DNA of 46,516 nt from Gryganskiella cystojenkinii (taxonomy: Eukaryota > Mortierellomycota > Mortierellomycetes > Mortierellales > Mortierellaceae), in assembly GCA_015852425.1 (NCBI GenBank), contig JAAAIG010000229.1, positions 1-46,516 of the forward strand, read 5' to 3'. Below the pieces are notes generated by a model. The model made no database searches. It saw nothing but the letters and a program-made list of their open reading frames with translations, and had not been told where the DNA came from. Made by a program: the position numbers and the translations under genes. This document shows, piece after piece, positions 1 to 11,220 of this stretch (within the stretch, counting starts at the first letter, position 1; each line of letters opens with the position of its first letter).

Positions 1-982
1 GCTTTCCACGCCACTTGATCGTCACGTTACGGCCCTCGGGGATAGTGTTGAGATCAACCTCGACCTTGGCCAAAGCCAAGACATCGGCGGAAGCAGACAT
101 GTTGGCCAAGAAATCAGCAACAGTGGTCTTGGCACCGATGAAAGTCAATGCACCGGTGGTTCCGACCATGAAGTAGGAGAAGGCACGGTTGGTCATATCA
201 CCGGATCCAGACTTGTACTTGTTAAAGTCGGGGATCTGGGTGGTCTCGCGAGAAGAGCTGCTGTTGAAGCGAACCTGGGCGGCAAGTCCAGCGGGGGCTA
301 CACGATTGCGTTCAAGAAGGAAGGGGAAGGGGAGGAGGTCAATAATCCCGTGCCTGTGAGTGCAGAGTATGAGAGGTACTGCCCAAACGGGAGTAATGTA
401 TTGGCAATTCCAATTGCTAACAGGGATCGAAAGTGGCGCGTGCGCTTGATATAGTCGCGAGGTGGCAGTATTCCTGGATATGATCACTGGCACGATGCCG
501 ATTGGTGGCGGATCCAGTTAAAAACCAACAAGGCCTCTTTCCAATTGCTATCCTGATCCGATCAAAGTTGGCCACAGGTAGGGAAATGGTGTCCAGTCCT
601 GTCCCGTCAGGCCTGTCCTCAAGCGGATTCTTTCTGTTGAGTAAGGTTCGATCCAGTGATTCCTGCAAATGGGGCGATGGTAACGATTATAGTGCCGAAC
701 ATCCAGAGGGCCGAACACAAACAGATAGCATCGCCAAGACCCTGATCAGTAAAGAGGAGTCGATGGCGTTCATAGTTGGGCGACTTGATGAATGATTAAG
801 CTCCAAATATGAGTCTGTTCCTGAGTAGACTAGCTCGGAGGGCTGTTGAAATCTGAATCCGATCCATGAGCTCAGAGTCCATTGACCGAGAGTGACCTCT
901 TACCGAGGACGTTGCGCGCGGCAGCGACACGGGCAGTGCGGGCGAAGGAAGCCGAAGCAAATCTGGCGGCGAGAGAGGCCAT
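1..982 (-). CDS. RIP1: Rieske iron-sulfur subunit of cytochrome bc1 complex (partial, 3' end outside window)
   Basis: Ubiquinol-cytochrome c reductase Rieske protein, which passes electrons from ubiquinol to cytochrome c1 in the inner mitochondrial membrane. Exons read on the minus strand are 904..982 and 1..297 (continuing off the window); phase is kept across the junction. The N-terminus MASLAARFASASFARTARVA is an Arg/Ala/Ser-rich matrix presequence. Exon 2 holds the mature N-terminus and the single membrane helix (SYFMVGTTGALTFIGAKTTV), the hinge region rich in Ala, and runs into the start of the soluble domain (NTIPEGRNVTIKWRGK). The 2Fe-2S ligand motifs lie beyond the window edge, so they cannot be checked. 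The intron 298..903 (606 bases) is far longer than the others here. The gene is divergent from the mitochondrial MetRS gene, with 323 bases between the two start codons. Confidence 0.9.
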
Positions 983-1305
983 GGTCGGATGTGATGTGGA
1001 GGAGTGGAGAGATGAAAGAAATGGAAGACAGCGATCAAAATTCTGTTTTTTTGTCTTTTGTGTGTTCGGTCGGTCTCCTGTGAAGGACTTCGGGGCAAGT
1101 CTCCGCACACTGCGAGGTTACCGAGGCACGTGATTAAATCCGAGATGTCGCGTCACCGGAAAAATCGGATCGTAGATTCATTCCAGTCCCTCTGAAATCC
1201 GATCGGTTGTCTTCCTGTCGTTCCTGAGCTGGAACAGGAGGAAAGACCTTCGTTTTTTACGTCCGGTCGTTCGTTCCCTCACTCATTCAACCATTCTCCT
1301 CGACC
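983..1305. promoter_or_regulatory. Divergent promoter between RIP1 and mitochondrial MetRS
   Basis: These 323 bases separate the start codons of two divergently transcribed genes for mitochondrial proteins, so both core promoters must lie here. A palindromic CACGTG (1127-1132), the core of Cbf1-type bHLH sites, lies near the middle. No clear TATA box is seen. Shared regulation is an inference from the layout. Confidence 0.5.
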
Positions 1306-3611
1306 ATGCTCAACTCGGCATTCCTTCTGGGGCAACTCGCTCAAGGTCGGAAGTACGTGGCTTGTTCGACCACCAGACTTGGAACAACGGCAAGCAGACT
1401 TCAACCAAGACTCTTCGATATCCGTCGATCTGTCGCGTTGTTCAGCATACAGGGCAAGACAGAACCGGGATCAGATTCAACTCAAAAACCATATTATATC
1501 ACTACACCTATCTTTTATGTCAATGCAGGTCAGTCTCTTAACGCTTATCAGCCATCTGTTGCCATAGGACCAGGTGAATACTTGATCTAATCTTGACCTC
1601 TCTCCCAACTCAAATCATTAGTTCCCCACGTGGGGCATTTGCACTCGGCTGTGCTTGCAGACACATTCAAGCGGTTTCATGAACTGAAGGGTCGGAAAGC
1701 TATCATGAGCGCCGGAACGGATGAGCACGGTCTCAAGGTATTGGCGATCACAATCAACACAGAAACTGATTACCGAAACCTCCACCTGTTACACAATGCT
1801 AACAAACTTTCGATCTCTCCTTTCATTAGATCCAACAAGCAGCAGCCCAGGCAGGAGTCAAGGAGATCCAATTGTGCGACACTGTCTCTCAACGATTCAG
1901 GGAACTCTTTGACGCCGCCAACATTAGCTATACGACCTATATCCGGACAACAGAACCTCGTCATGCGATCGCGGTCAAGGAGTTGTGGGATCAGCTATGG
2001 GCTCGAGGATACATCTACAAGGGTCATCACGAGGGTTGGTACTCGGTCTCGGATGAAGCCTTTTATGCGTCCACCCAAGTAGAAGAAAAGATTAACGAGA
2101 AAACTGGCGCAAAATACCACGTAAGTTCTTGTGATCACAGCATCTTCTGCTACAGGAAAACGGTTGCTGATAAATTTGTTGTTCTCACTGTATGATTCTT
2201 ACTAGATTGCAATCGAAACTGGAAAGCAAGTGGAGTGGACTACTGAGGAAAACTACAAGTTCAAACTGAGTGCGTTCACGGACAAATTGACCGAATGGTT
2301 GGACCAGAACCCGGACGCCATCCTCCCCAGTGGAAGACACAGGGAGGTCCAGGGATGGCTCAGGAACGGACTCCAAGATCTCTCCATTTCTAGACCCAAA
2401 TCCCGTCTTACCTGGGGCATCCCAATCCCCGGAGATGACAGCCATGTCATGTACGTCTGGATGGACGCCCTCACCAACTATTTGACTGTCACAGGATACC
2501 CATGGAAAAAGACCGGCAACAGTGAATGGCCAGCGGATTGTCAAATCATTGGCAAAGATATTCTCAGATTCCATGCTGTCTACTGGCCTGCCTTCCTTAT
2601 GGCCGCTGAACTGGATCTACCAAAGAAGATTGTCGCGCACGCTCACTGGACCCAGAGCAAGATGAAGATGTCTAAGAGTATCGGAAACGTTGTGGATCCG
2701 TTCACGGCCATGAAGGAATTTGGAACCGATACCATTCGGTTCTATCTCATGAACGATGGAGGTCTTGTCGATGATGCTGGTAAGGCTGAAAAATAAGTAA
2801 CGCCGACCCATCATCCAAATAGACTCAGCGATTTAAGTCATGGTTCAGGCGCATTGATACCTTTTTTTTTCTTTTTGCATTTTAGATTATTCCTCTGAAT
2901 TGGTGGCGGGCAGGTACAAGAAGATGTTGGCGGGCCAACTTGGAAACCTTGTGAGTCGATCCACAGCTTTGACTTTAAACCCAAGTCGGTTGATTCCCGC
3001 GACTCCTTCACTCACGAACGTTCATCCCGAGGACAAGGCGCTGCACCTCAAGCTGCAGACCTTGCCACAGCTGGTCGATGAGGCCATGGCCTCGTACAAG
3101 ACCACGGCTGCAACACAGGCGATCTTTGATATGCTCGCTGAGGTAGTGTATTTTTCAAAGAGGAAACCATTTTTGTACCTCTTTTTCTGCCATTTTTGTG
3201 TTTAACATCATATTTTCTTTTCTTCCTTCGCTTTTCCTCCTATATCAGGCCAACGCTCACTTCAGTCACTGGGAACCCTGGAAGCTTGTGAAGGACTACA
3301 CGCAGCAGGATCGTCTCGAGATTGTACTCTGGTACGCGATGGAATCCAGTCGACTCGCTGGATTGATGTTGCAACCGTTCATGCCCACCAAGGCCGCCGA
3401 GATCCTGGATCAGTTGGCGATCCAGGAAGATGAACGATCTTGGGACTTTGCCAAGCTTGGTCGTGGATGGAAGACAACGTCGTCCTCCGAAAAGAGAAAG
3501 TTGAAGGACGAGGCCGGTGCGCCCATCTTCCCACATCTGAAAGTCACTCAGTCACCAGTCCCACCATTACCTAGCAAGACCCCCAAGAAAAATATTGCAT
3601 CTCGAAAATAA
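1306..3611 (+). CDS. MSM1: Mitochondrial methionyl-tRNA synthetase
   Basis: Class I aminoacyl-tRNA synthetase that charges mitochondrial tRNA-Met. Six exons, 1306..1528, 1622..1737, 1830..2120, 2206..2779, 2886..3142 and 3249..3611, give 607 residues. The first ~55 residues are basic and Ser/Thr/Gln-rich, as in a matrix presequence. The HIGH signature reads PHVGHLHS (residues 76-83) and the KMSKS loop is at 364-368 within SKMKMSKSIGN. The catalytic core also shows GTDEHGLK and WMDALTNYL blocks typical of MetRS, followed by the alpha-helical anticodon-binding domain (FSHWEPWKLVKD, then GLMLQPFMPTKAAEIL). Length and absence of C-terminal appended domains fit the bacterial-type mitochondrial enzyme rather than the cytosolic one. 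It converges on TAD2 with 117 bases between stop codons. Confidence 0.95.
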
Positions 3612-3728
3612 AAACTCATCGCCCGTAGCATCCTGTATACTAAAGAAAAGTTTCGTCCGCATCAACTGCTCCATGTCAATTGTATCAGATGCAATGGGAG
3701 GGTTTTTTTATATTCTTGAATGAGGTTC

Positions 3729-4879
3729 TTAAACTTCCTCTTTGAGCACGCGATTTTTCTTTTTCTTGGGCTCTGGTGCTAAATTTAATGCCATAAAGTA
3801 AAGGAGAAGAGTGGAGAAGATTGTTAGACCCAAAAAATGATGCTCGAGCGTTACCCATGAAACAAACACATCAAGCTTTACCATGCGTGTTCTCTCCCAC
3901 GTAGAACTTGCGAAGGACCAAGATGGCCTCGCCTCTGAAGTATCCTCCTGTGGATGGGTATGTCGCGTGAGGAAGATTTTCGCTAAGAGACAATTGACCA
4001 AATGAGAGGGAGGGGGGGGAGGAATAGGGAGGTGCGTCAAAAAATTATCCTGGAAGCCGAAAGTAAAGCCGAAAGTCCACAGTTCCCAAATACAATAAAA
4101 TGCCACTTACTCGTTGTTGATATGAAATACCGATCCGTTGCCTCCAAAGCGATCGTTTCCTGCGCCAAAGTAGACATTTCCGATTCCTAGTCAAGAGACA
4201 AATGTATGATTTTTTAGCCCATCAGATACTGGTGTTTGCGGGATGATACAGTCTCGATTGACCAGCGCGATTTTATTTCCTTACCAATCTGTCGAAGAGC
4301 ACTCGCGCACATCACACAGGGTTCGATCGTCACATAGAGGGTCACATCCTTCCAAAACTGAGAAGTTGGGTTCGCTGCTAAACTCTTGTAAGGTTCCTGT
4401 CCGAGAATCATGTCGATGCCCTCAAACTCTGCGTGCCGTGTCCCCTATTTTTTTGTACGGAGATCAACGATATTTTACATACAGAGTGCAGACCGGTCAG
4501 ATGATCTCGTAAGTATAGTCGAAATAAAATCAAATGTTCCTTCCCTCTAAACGCGAGCGGGCTTACATTCAGACTCTCGTTGGTTCTATTCCGGCCCCGG
4601 CCGATAATCTCCTTGGACGGTCCATAAACGAACACACACCCCACAGGAACCTCCCCTACTGAATGTGCTTCCATGGCCTAGTACGCACCAAGGGACGAAA
4701 AGAATATACCGTTAGGTCGAAGGTCCAGTCCTATGGCTGATCAGCAGAGACAGATCTGGTAGATTCAAATGTGTTCTTGGACACTAAGAGTTTACCAGTT
4801 CTAATGCGACTCTCATGTACTTGTGATGCTCCGTCTCGACGCCACCATTTTCCTGAATGATAACATCGCCTTCGCTCAT
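3729..4879 (-). CDS. TAD2: tRNA-specific adenosine-34 deaminase subunit TAD2/ADAT2
   Basis: Catalytic subunit of the heterodimeric deaminase that converts A34 to inosine in the wobble position of tRNAs. Six exons on the minus strand, 4796..4879, 4567..4677, 4285..4444, 4111..4186, 3882..3982 and 3729..3778, give 193 residues. The cytidine-deaminase fold is clear: VGEVPVGCVFVYG, zinc ligand and catalytic pair H69-A-E71 in GTRHAEFEGID, and P-C108-V-M-C111 for the other two zinc ligands. The downstream block GNVYFGAGNDRFGGNGSV is characteristic of TAD2/TadA, and the basic C-terminus (APEPKKKKNRVLKEEV) matches eukaryotic TAD2. The start chosen is MSEGDV; in-frame upstream codons exist (another Met at about 4936-4938), so a longer N-terminus is possible. 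Its obligate partner TAD3 is not in the window. Confidence 0.93.
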
Positions 4880-5554
4880 TGTCTGATTTTCTTGAAATTT
4901 GGAAAGAATGTAGAGGTGAATGGTTCGCACGTTTGGGCGAAGGCCATTCATTTTCAGAACAGAAGAATGATTAAGGGGTATGATTGCCACCAAATTTCTT
5001 TGTCACTTTTTCTTCGAGAAGGCACAACCTATTTTTGCCATGAAGCGAGAGGAGGACGATGTTGGTGATGAAGAGAGGAAAGAAAAAAGCGTGCAAAAAG
5101 ACTCCCCTCGAGGGGTTCAGGCGCAGGTGAAGGCTGTGGATTCTGTGTGTTTATACGTCAAAAATACTCTCTGTTAGAACGGTTAACAGGAGACTATTGG
5201 ACTATTCATCCCGTGTCTACTTTCCTGCAATCTACTGTGAATGCTTCTCCCTTGGCTCTGAAGTTTGCATTCACTGTAGAACTTCAATGAAAGCGGACAG
5301 GGGTGAAAAACAAACGTCAATAGCGCGGAGATCACCAACACTAATACCTGAAAGATCCCTTTGGAGTGCTTTGATCTTCCCGCTCCCAACGAAATCGTGA
5401 CAAACCAAGCACTCTCGAATTTATAGCTGAGTCGATCCTTTCGGCACAACAGAACAGGAAGAAGTGTGGCAGTGATATTTGATTTTGATGTTTTAATAAA
5501 TGCTGTGAAGTTCGAGGTCTATTGTTGAGAAGAGTATCTTGGGGGAGTTTTTCT
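4880..5554. other. Intergenic, TAD2 promoter side
   Basis: These 675 bases lie between the TAD2 start and the MT-A70 gene stop, both on the minus strand. They should hold the TAD2 promoter and the 3' untranslated region of the upstream gene. Only short open frames are present and none resembles a known protein; no RNA gene or repeat was recognised. Confidence 0.6.
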
Positions 5555-7562
5555 TCACTTCTTCAACTGACAGATAGAGGTCCAGCCCTTGCGTCTCGTT
5601 CCAAGTCGAGCCCAGAGTTCAATCATCCGGTCACCATTGGGATTCGATTCCGAATAGACTGCCTGCGGCAAGAGAGTCTCGATCAACTCGTACATAAACA
5701 AAGGTTTCTCCTCCGAGAGTTCCGTATCGCTCCTAGGTTTGATGAAATCAAAGACACAATCCGGACTTCTCTGATGACGCAACTCGACGTCTCCCTCCTA
5801 ACAAAAAGATAAATAAAGCAGGGACAAAGGAGCATGGAATCGTCAGTATAGATTCTCGTGACGAAGCTATCGTCCACGCGTTAAAATATATAGCAAGGCA
5901 GTTCAATTTTACCTTGCGGAAAATCAAAAGCGACAGTTTGGAAGAGTTGAAATAAAGTGAGGGCTCCCGAGCGATATGGTTGTTGCGCAAGCGTTTGATC
6001 CAGCAAAAGTTTTCCACATAACGCATCCCCCACGTCTTTTCCGCCAACTGGACAATCTCTGGTAAGAATTCCTTCTCGATCCAGACAAAGAGGAAGCCTT
6101 TGGGGAGGATCGCTCCAATGTTGAGGGTGGAGAGTTGCTCCATCGTGATCTTGTTCGGTCCTGGTTCCTCCCCAGCACGGAGCAGTGGCGGGTCCATATA
6201 GATAGCCTGGAAATCTGTGCCGTACACTGTCAGATCCAGATCCAGAATGTTGTCCCTTTCCTCATACCTAAAGTTTGAAGGGCCATAGTTAGGTTAGTAT
6301 TCGCCTGAAAAATCTCCATTCACAAGCATGTTCATTTTTTTTAAAAAAAACACATCATTTACCTTGATCCAGGAATCTCTGGCTCGAGCTCGACTTGCTT
6401 CTCTATAGGACGAATCGAATGAATCCAGGATCTCGGGATGGGGACAGGCGGGATACGAACATAGGTCGGTAAGCTTGGATCCATGGTCGCAACCTTCTTT
6501 TTGACTGTGAAGTAGACGCCGTTGCGATCCTGAAGTCGAACCTGCATGACCTTGTACCGTTGCAAGATCGTCTCCCGATCCGAGTTCATGCCGGGTCTCC
6601 GACGACCTCCCTCGCCCTTGATCTTGGGTTCTCTTACAGCACGGGGTACCCGAGGCTCCTTTTCTTTACGTCCACGCTTTCGAGAACCTGCGACTTCCTC
6701 ATCCCAGAAATGATCATCCATAGCCATGAGGTAGTCACTATTGGATGATTAGCAACAAAAGAGAGGTTTAGAAAGGTACATTCAAAATGTTACAATACCA
6801 GCACTCCAAGGAATCAACAGTACGTACTCCTCTTCCTCAAAATCGTAGAGGTAATCCTCGTCTGCGATATTGGCTTGCCACAGATCTTCCTCGTAGATGT
6901 CTTCGGGTGTATCCCTGAGCATAGACCGGACCGTGAATCCCGAGGTTCTTCTAAAGATCTCTTGCAACTGTTCGTCCGTGAACCCTTGGCTCTCTTGCCC
7001 TGTTTGTTTTACTTTTTCTACACCGAGGATTAATTCGCCGTCATGGTCTGTCAGAACCGATCCAGTGTCGGTGGTACCTTCCATAGGTGTTGCTCCATCG
7101 GTTGTTAATGGTGAGGGTGCTGATGCTGAGGAGGATGACACAGCAGCAGCAGTAGCAGCAGCAGTGGCAGAGGTGCTTGCGGCAGAGGATTTGGCAAACT
7201 CTTCTTCCATCCTGGCGAGCTCTTCAAATTTTTTCATGATCGCCTCGATCGATTCGTTCTCTTCGACATATCCGACATAATGTGCGTTGCTAAGAGAGTG
7301 AAGATAAAGGAGTGGAGTGAGGATAAAGGAGTGGAGTACAGGTAATGCGGGCATTACTGATTAGTACCTGGAGTGACCACAAAAAACCAGTTTGCCAATG
7401 CATTCTCATCACTGTTGTCCCTGGATGCCGTTCCTGAGAAAAGAATTGCAAAAAAAATAAAAAAACCCTCGAGTGGAAACGAAGGGTTAAGCTTGTCGAG
7501 AGTATTTACTTGATAGCAACGGCTTTGCGAGGCTTCCGCCTTGAAGGTCTGGAGGATGACAT
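5555..7562 (-). CDS. MT-A70 family N6-adenine methyltransferase-like protein with DPPL motif
   Basis: Six exons on the minus strand, 7510..7562, 7358..7420, 6828..7289, 6363..6737, 5913..6267 and 5555..5797, give 516 residues. The C-terminal ~200 residues have the MT-A70 fold: AIYMDPPLL (DPPL at 343-346, bases 6183-6194), GFLFVWIEKEFLPEI, WGMRYVENFCWIKR, and a terminal block ending in WARLGTRRKGWTSI. MT-A70 enzymes methylate adenine N6 in RNA (METTL3, METTL4) or DNA (MTA1 of ciliates). Catalytic members usually carry an aromatic residue after the two prolines (DPPW); here it is Leu, as in the non-catalytic METTL14 (EPPL). It may therefore be a partner subunit, for example an MTA9-like member of a DNA 6mA complex. 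The N-terminal 320 residues contain a coiled coil, an Ala/Ser-rich linker and Asp/Glu stretches with no domain I recognise. Exon 2 acceptor choice is the least certain join. Confidence 0.85.
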
Positions 7563-7801
7563 GATAGTTCGTATAGCGGTGAGTGGAGTGAATGTGAAGG
7601 AAAACAAGAAGGAGAAAATAAACGCGTTGCGCGAAAGGGAAAGAAAAACACACTCGAAAAAAGGTCGAGTGACTGTTTAGAAACCCGTAAGTGGATCCAG
7701 TTGGTGGCAAAACAGTTTTTTTTCTGATTCGATTGATTCGTTGTGGACCTCTCTCCTTTCAGATTGTTGTCTCCATTCAACCTCGCAATCAGCATTTTAA
7801 A
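7563..7801. promoter_or_regulatory. Divergent promoter between MT-A70 gene and DTWD1
   Basis: Only 239 bases separate two divergent start codons, so the two genes probably share promoter elements. The stretch is pyrimidine-rich on the plus strand near the DTWD1 start. No TATA box is obvious. Confidence 0.45.
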
Positions 7802-8957
7802 ATGACGGATCAGGATCCTCGACCCAACTCAACCTCGGACAAGGAATCCACACCGGGTCCAAGCAAAAAATACACCTCGCCATTCACTCAATTCGACATC
7901 TCCTCAACTGATGTCCTCGACACCATCGAAAAGGCCCATTGCCCAACCTGCAACAGGAACTGTCGTTATTTCTGTTACAAGTGCCTCAACCCCGTCAACT
8001 GTCCCGAGGGTGCGATCCCTCATCTCAAGTTACCCATCAAACTCGATATCATCAAACATGAACAAGAACGGGATGGGAAATCAACAGCCTTGCACGCAAA
8101 GATTTTGGCTCCCGACGATGTCGAAGTCTATGCCTTCAAGGAGATGCCCAAGTACGAGAACGTGGATCGACTCCTGCTCCTATTCCCTAGCCCAGTAAGA
8201 AAAAAAAATCGAGCCTTGTCTGCAACCCTTTTTTTCGTGAGAAAAAAATACTGAACCCCAACGTTTGCCATTGAATATTGCAGGGCGCCAAGCAACTCTC
8301 GGAAATCGATCCCTCATCCTTTGACAAACTCGTCGTCATTGACGGAACTTGGGATCAAGCCAACAAGATGTCCAAGAGCGACAGTCCACTCCTTCGAATG
8401 AAACGAGGTAACAGCACAGCATCGGATCGAACTATGACTGGAACGTTCTTCAGATACAATGCGTTGACACTCCTTTTCTTTCATGCTCAGTAACAATCGC
8501 ACCTCATGAGACACTCTTCTGGAGACACCAACGGAAAGCCAGCGATCATTTGGCGACCATTGAGGCTATCTATTTCTTTCTGCGCGAATACCATGAGACA
8601 TACCTGATGTCTCTTCCAACAACAGCAACATCAACAATAGAGCCTTCTTCCGTCTTAGACTCAGAAGCCTCCCAGGTTATCACCCCTCACAAGGAATGGA
8701 TCTCGACCCACCAGCTAGGGCCTTACACCAACCAATTCGATGATATGCTCTGGTTCTACAAGTACTTTTACGAGTTGATTCAAAAGACCTATCGGGAAAG
8801 GACCGACGGCAAGGAATTCACTCTCAAGCATAAGAAGGGCTATATCCAGTACGATACAGATGGACCATCAGAGAAGAAAGAGTCAGACGGGCAAACAACA
8901 GCAGCATCTGCGCCATCATTACCTGCATCGACCACGACCACGTCCGAAGACCCATAA
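7802..8957 (+). CDS. DTWD1: DTW-domain tRNA-uridine aminocarboxypropyltransferase (DTWD1-like)
   Basis: DTW/TDD-family enzyme expected to transfer the 3-amino-3-carboxypropyl group of S-adenosylmethionine to a uridine in the tRNA D-loop (acp3U). Three exons, 7802..8194, 8284..8407 and 8491..8957, give 327 residues. A Cys-rich block near residues 45-65 (CPTCNRNCRYFCYKCLNPVN) precedes a conserved segment KLPIKLDIIKHEQERDGKST. The signature reads D151-G-T-W154 in VVIDGTWDQANKM, and ETLFWRHQRK with the following TIEAIYFFLREY matches the C-terminal part of the fold. The last ~30 residues are a Ser/Thr/Pro-rich tail. The human paralogues split by target position (DTWD1 for U20, DTWD2 for U20a and U20b); the Cys-rich N-terminus favours DTWD1. 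It converges on HAP5. Confidence 0.9.
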
Positions 8958-9312
8958 CTATTCTTGGCTGATGTGTCCTAATACATATATCCTCGATTCC
9001 ATTCCTGTCACTCTTTCGCCACGCATCTGCTTCGTGGTCGTAATCGAGACAATTGTTTTTTTTTTTTGCGTGAATATGAGCTGAAAGAAACAAAAAGAAA
9101 ACTGATGGTATTTTTATATGGGATGGGTTGTAGGATTTTCCTTGTACAGTGTTTTTCGCAAAAAAAATAGAGAGGAGTTATGCTAATGATGACTCAAAAG
9201 ACCTTGTTGTATTTTGTTCTCCGAGTCCAATTTGTGTGCCCGTGTGAGCGATCATGAAAAATAGAGTGGCGGCCGATAGCCTCACCCGGTCCCTCCCTGG
9301 TTGGTTCCTTGC
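8958..9312. other. Intergenic between convergent DTWD1 and HAP5
   Basis: These 355 bases lie between two stop codons and should carry both 3' untranslated regions. Homopolymer T (around 9056) and A runs are present. No gene or structured element was recognised. Confidence 0.6.
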
Positions 9313-10458
9313 TTAGCTCTGACGAGAGTTATCATAACCAACAGATCCACTCCGACTACCACCAGCAGTTGAACCCGAGGGAGAGGAAGCCTGCCCACCA
9401 GCGGCACCGCCACTTGCAGATGTAGATCCGTGATGCTGTTGCTGCTGCTGATGTTGATGTTGCTGAACCTGGTAGGCTTGTTGGTATTGAAGATACTGCT
9501 GGAATTGATCGTGTGTGACCTCCTGGTAGAACTGAGGATCAATCGGGTGTCCGTATCCAGCAAGACCCCCAGGTCCCTGTGGGTAATATGGCGCGTATTG
9601 CTGTGGTTGCTGTGGCTGCTGCTGCTGTTGTTGTTGCTGTTGCTGCTCCTCGTAAGCCTCGGGCTAGATTTGTTGCCGCAAAATAGGGCAGAGAGTCAGC
9701 CACTGTTGTATATAAAGGTCAAGCTCAAAATAGCGCTATATATGAAGCCATCGAATATACCTCTGGTGCAGGATCCTCCCGTGAAGAAGTCGAGCGCTTG
9801 GCCATCTTGGGGGGTTCCTCTCTGGGAACGATATCAATCAAGAAATCAAATTGGTCCGATCGCGAGACTGCACTGGCAACATCGCTCCTCTGCAAGGTCC
9901 TCCGCTTGTTCTCTTCGGCATTCAACCAAGCCCGTCGAGTGATCTCACAGATAAAGATCTCGCAACTAAAGAAGGAAGAAGAAATAGGGTTTTGGTGGTT
10001 AGGTTTACCAATATCAGTGAAAGCCTTGAAATTGATGCCTGTGTTGTTCCTCTGCGACCCTCCAAAGGGTCCTCCATTTTTCCCAAAGTGAAATTCAGCA
10101 AGGTCTAGAATACATACGCCTTTGAGAAGAGGATAGGAGCCTCGGCCGAGATCATTTTGACTTCTGGATCGGATTTCATGACCTTCTTGATTCTGGCCAA
10201 CGGCAAGGGGTGGTTCTTGAAGTCTGAATCAAACTGCTCAGCAGCGACAATCTGCTCCTCCCAAAACTCTTGAGCAAACTGTTGTTGTTGTTGCTGCATG
10301 GTCGAGGGAGCCTGTTGTTGAGTTTGTTGAACTTGAGCTTGTGCCTGAGCCTGTGCCTGCTGTTGAGCTGCGACAGAGTTGGTCGAAGTCAAACCAACAC
10401 CAGAAGCTGCGGATGAGGACGAGTGGTGTTGGTGGTGATGTTGCTGTGATTCATACAT
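9313..10458 (-). CDS. HAP5: CCAAT-binding factor subunit HAP5 / NF-YC
   Basis: Histone-fold subunit of the CCAAT-binding complex (HAP2/3/5, NF-Y), a nuclear transcription factor that in fungi controls respiratory and iron-related genes. Three exons on the minus strand, 10118..10458, 9761..9965 and 9313..9663, give 298 residues. The histone-fold core runs from about residue 83 to 160: [72 protein letters not shown], all near-invariant in NF-YC. It is flanked by Gln-rich low-complexity arms (CAG/CAA repeats around 10270-10370 and 9430-9660), the likely activation regions. The start at MYESQQ is the Met nearest the conserved part; the frame stays open upstream to about 10590, so a longer N-terminus cannot be excluded. 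Confidence 0.95.
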
Positions 10459-11220
10459 TGAATAATGTTTTGTTGATGTGTTGACGGCAAGCAAGTAGAA
10501 AGAGAGAGGTTCCTTCGCCGAATGGTCCTGATGAAATGAGTTGTTATTTTGAGCGGGGGGTGAACAAAGAAAGAGGAGAGATGAACTCAACCTTTTGTCT
10601 GTATTTATTTGGATGTTTATTGCAATTGCACGTCACAGCCAGTCAAAACTCGCGCTGCCTTGGTGTCCCACTCTATCCCCTGCCCCTGGCAGGACTTTCT
10701 GCTGCTCGGAGAGTCAAAAAAAAAGACGTTCATTCTCTTTGTCCTCGTTCTGTCTTGGAGACAGAATCTCTGTGCATGAATGAATATTCATCGCGAATGG
10801 GTAATCTCGATCCTATTTCGTGATCTGCAGTCATGTAACATGTTCGGACAGACAAACAGATAACGGTTGCGGCTTTGCAGGAGTGCTTGTTTGTTGAGCG
10901 ACCAAAAAAAAAAAAAAAAAAAAAAAAANNNNNNNNNNNNNNNNNNNNNNNNTCCCCCTTCTTTTGCGTTGTTTGCTTGTCAGATTGTGCTTGCTCCACG
11001 TGCGCAGTGATTGAAGAAAAGTCAATTGCTCTCCCTTTTTGCATTTTTTTTTGCCCACGGTTGTTCGTAAAGATGTAAAGATGTAAACATAATTTTCCTA
11101 GAAAATCAGCCCTTACGAAGTCAGGGTCATAATTGCAAGGAGAAGGAGCGGATGAGGCACATGAAAGTAACGGTAGTAAGGTAAACTTGGGAATTTTTAA
11201 TTGCATTTTTTGTCTTTTCT
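10459..11220. other. HAP5 upstream region with assembly gap
   Basis: These 762 bases lie upstream of HAP5 and downstream of the next minus-strand gene. They include an 8-base A run, a long poly-A tract (10903-10928) ending in Ns, and a CACGTG at 10997-11002. No coding sequence was recognised. Confidence 0.55.
10929..10952. other. Assembly gap (24 N)
   Basis: A run of 24 Ns follows a poly-A tract, so the gap probably reflects sequencing failure at the homopolymer. The true length is unknown. Confidence 0.95.

Noticed and set aside
640..665. GGTTCGATCC resembling a tRNA B box
   Set aside because: It lies inside the Rieske intron, and no acceptor stem or A box could be folded around it.
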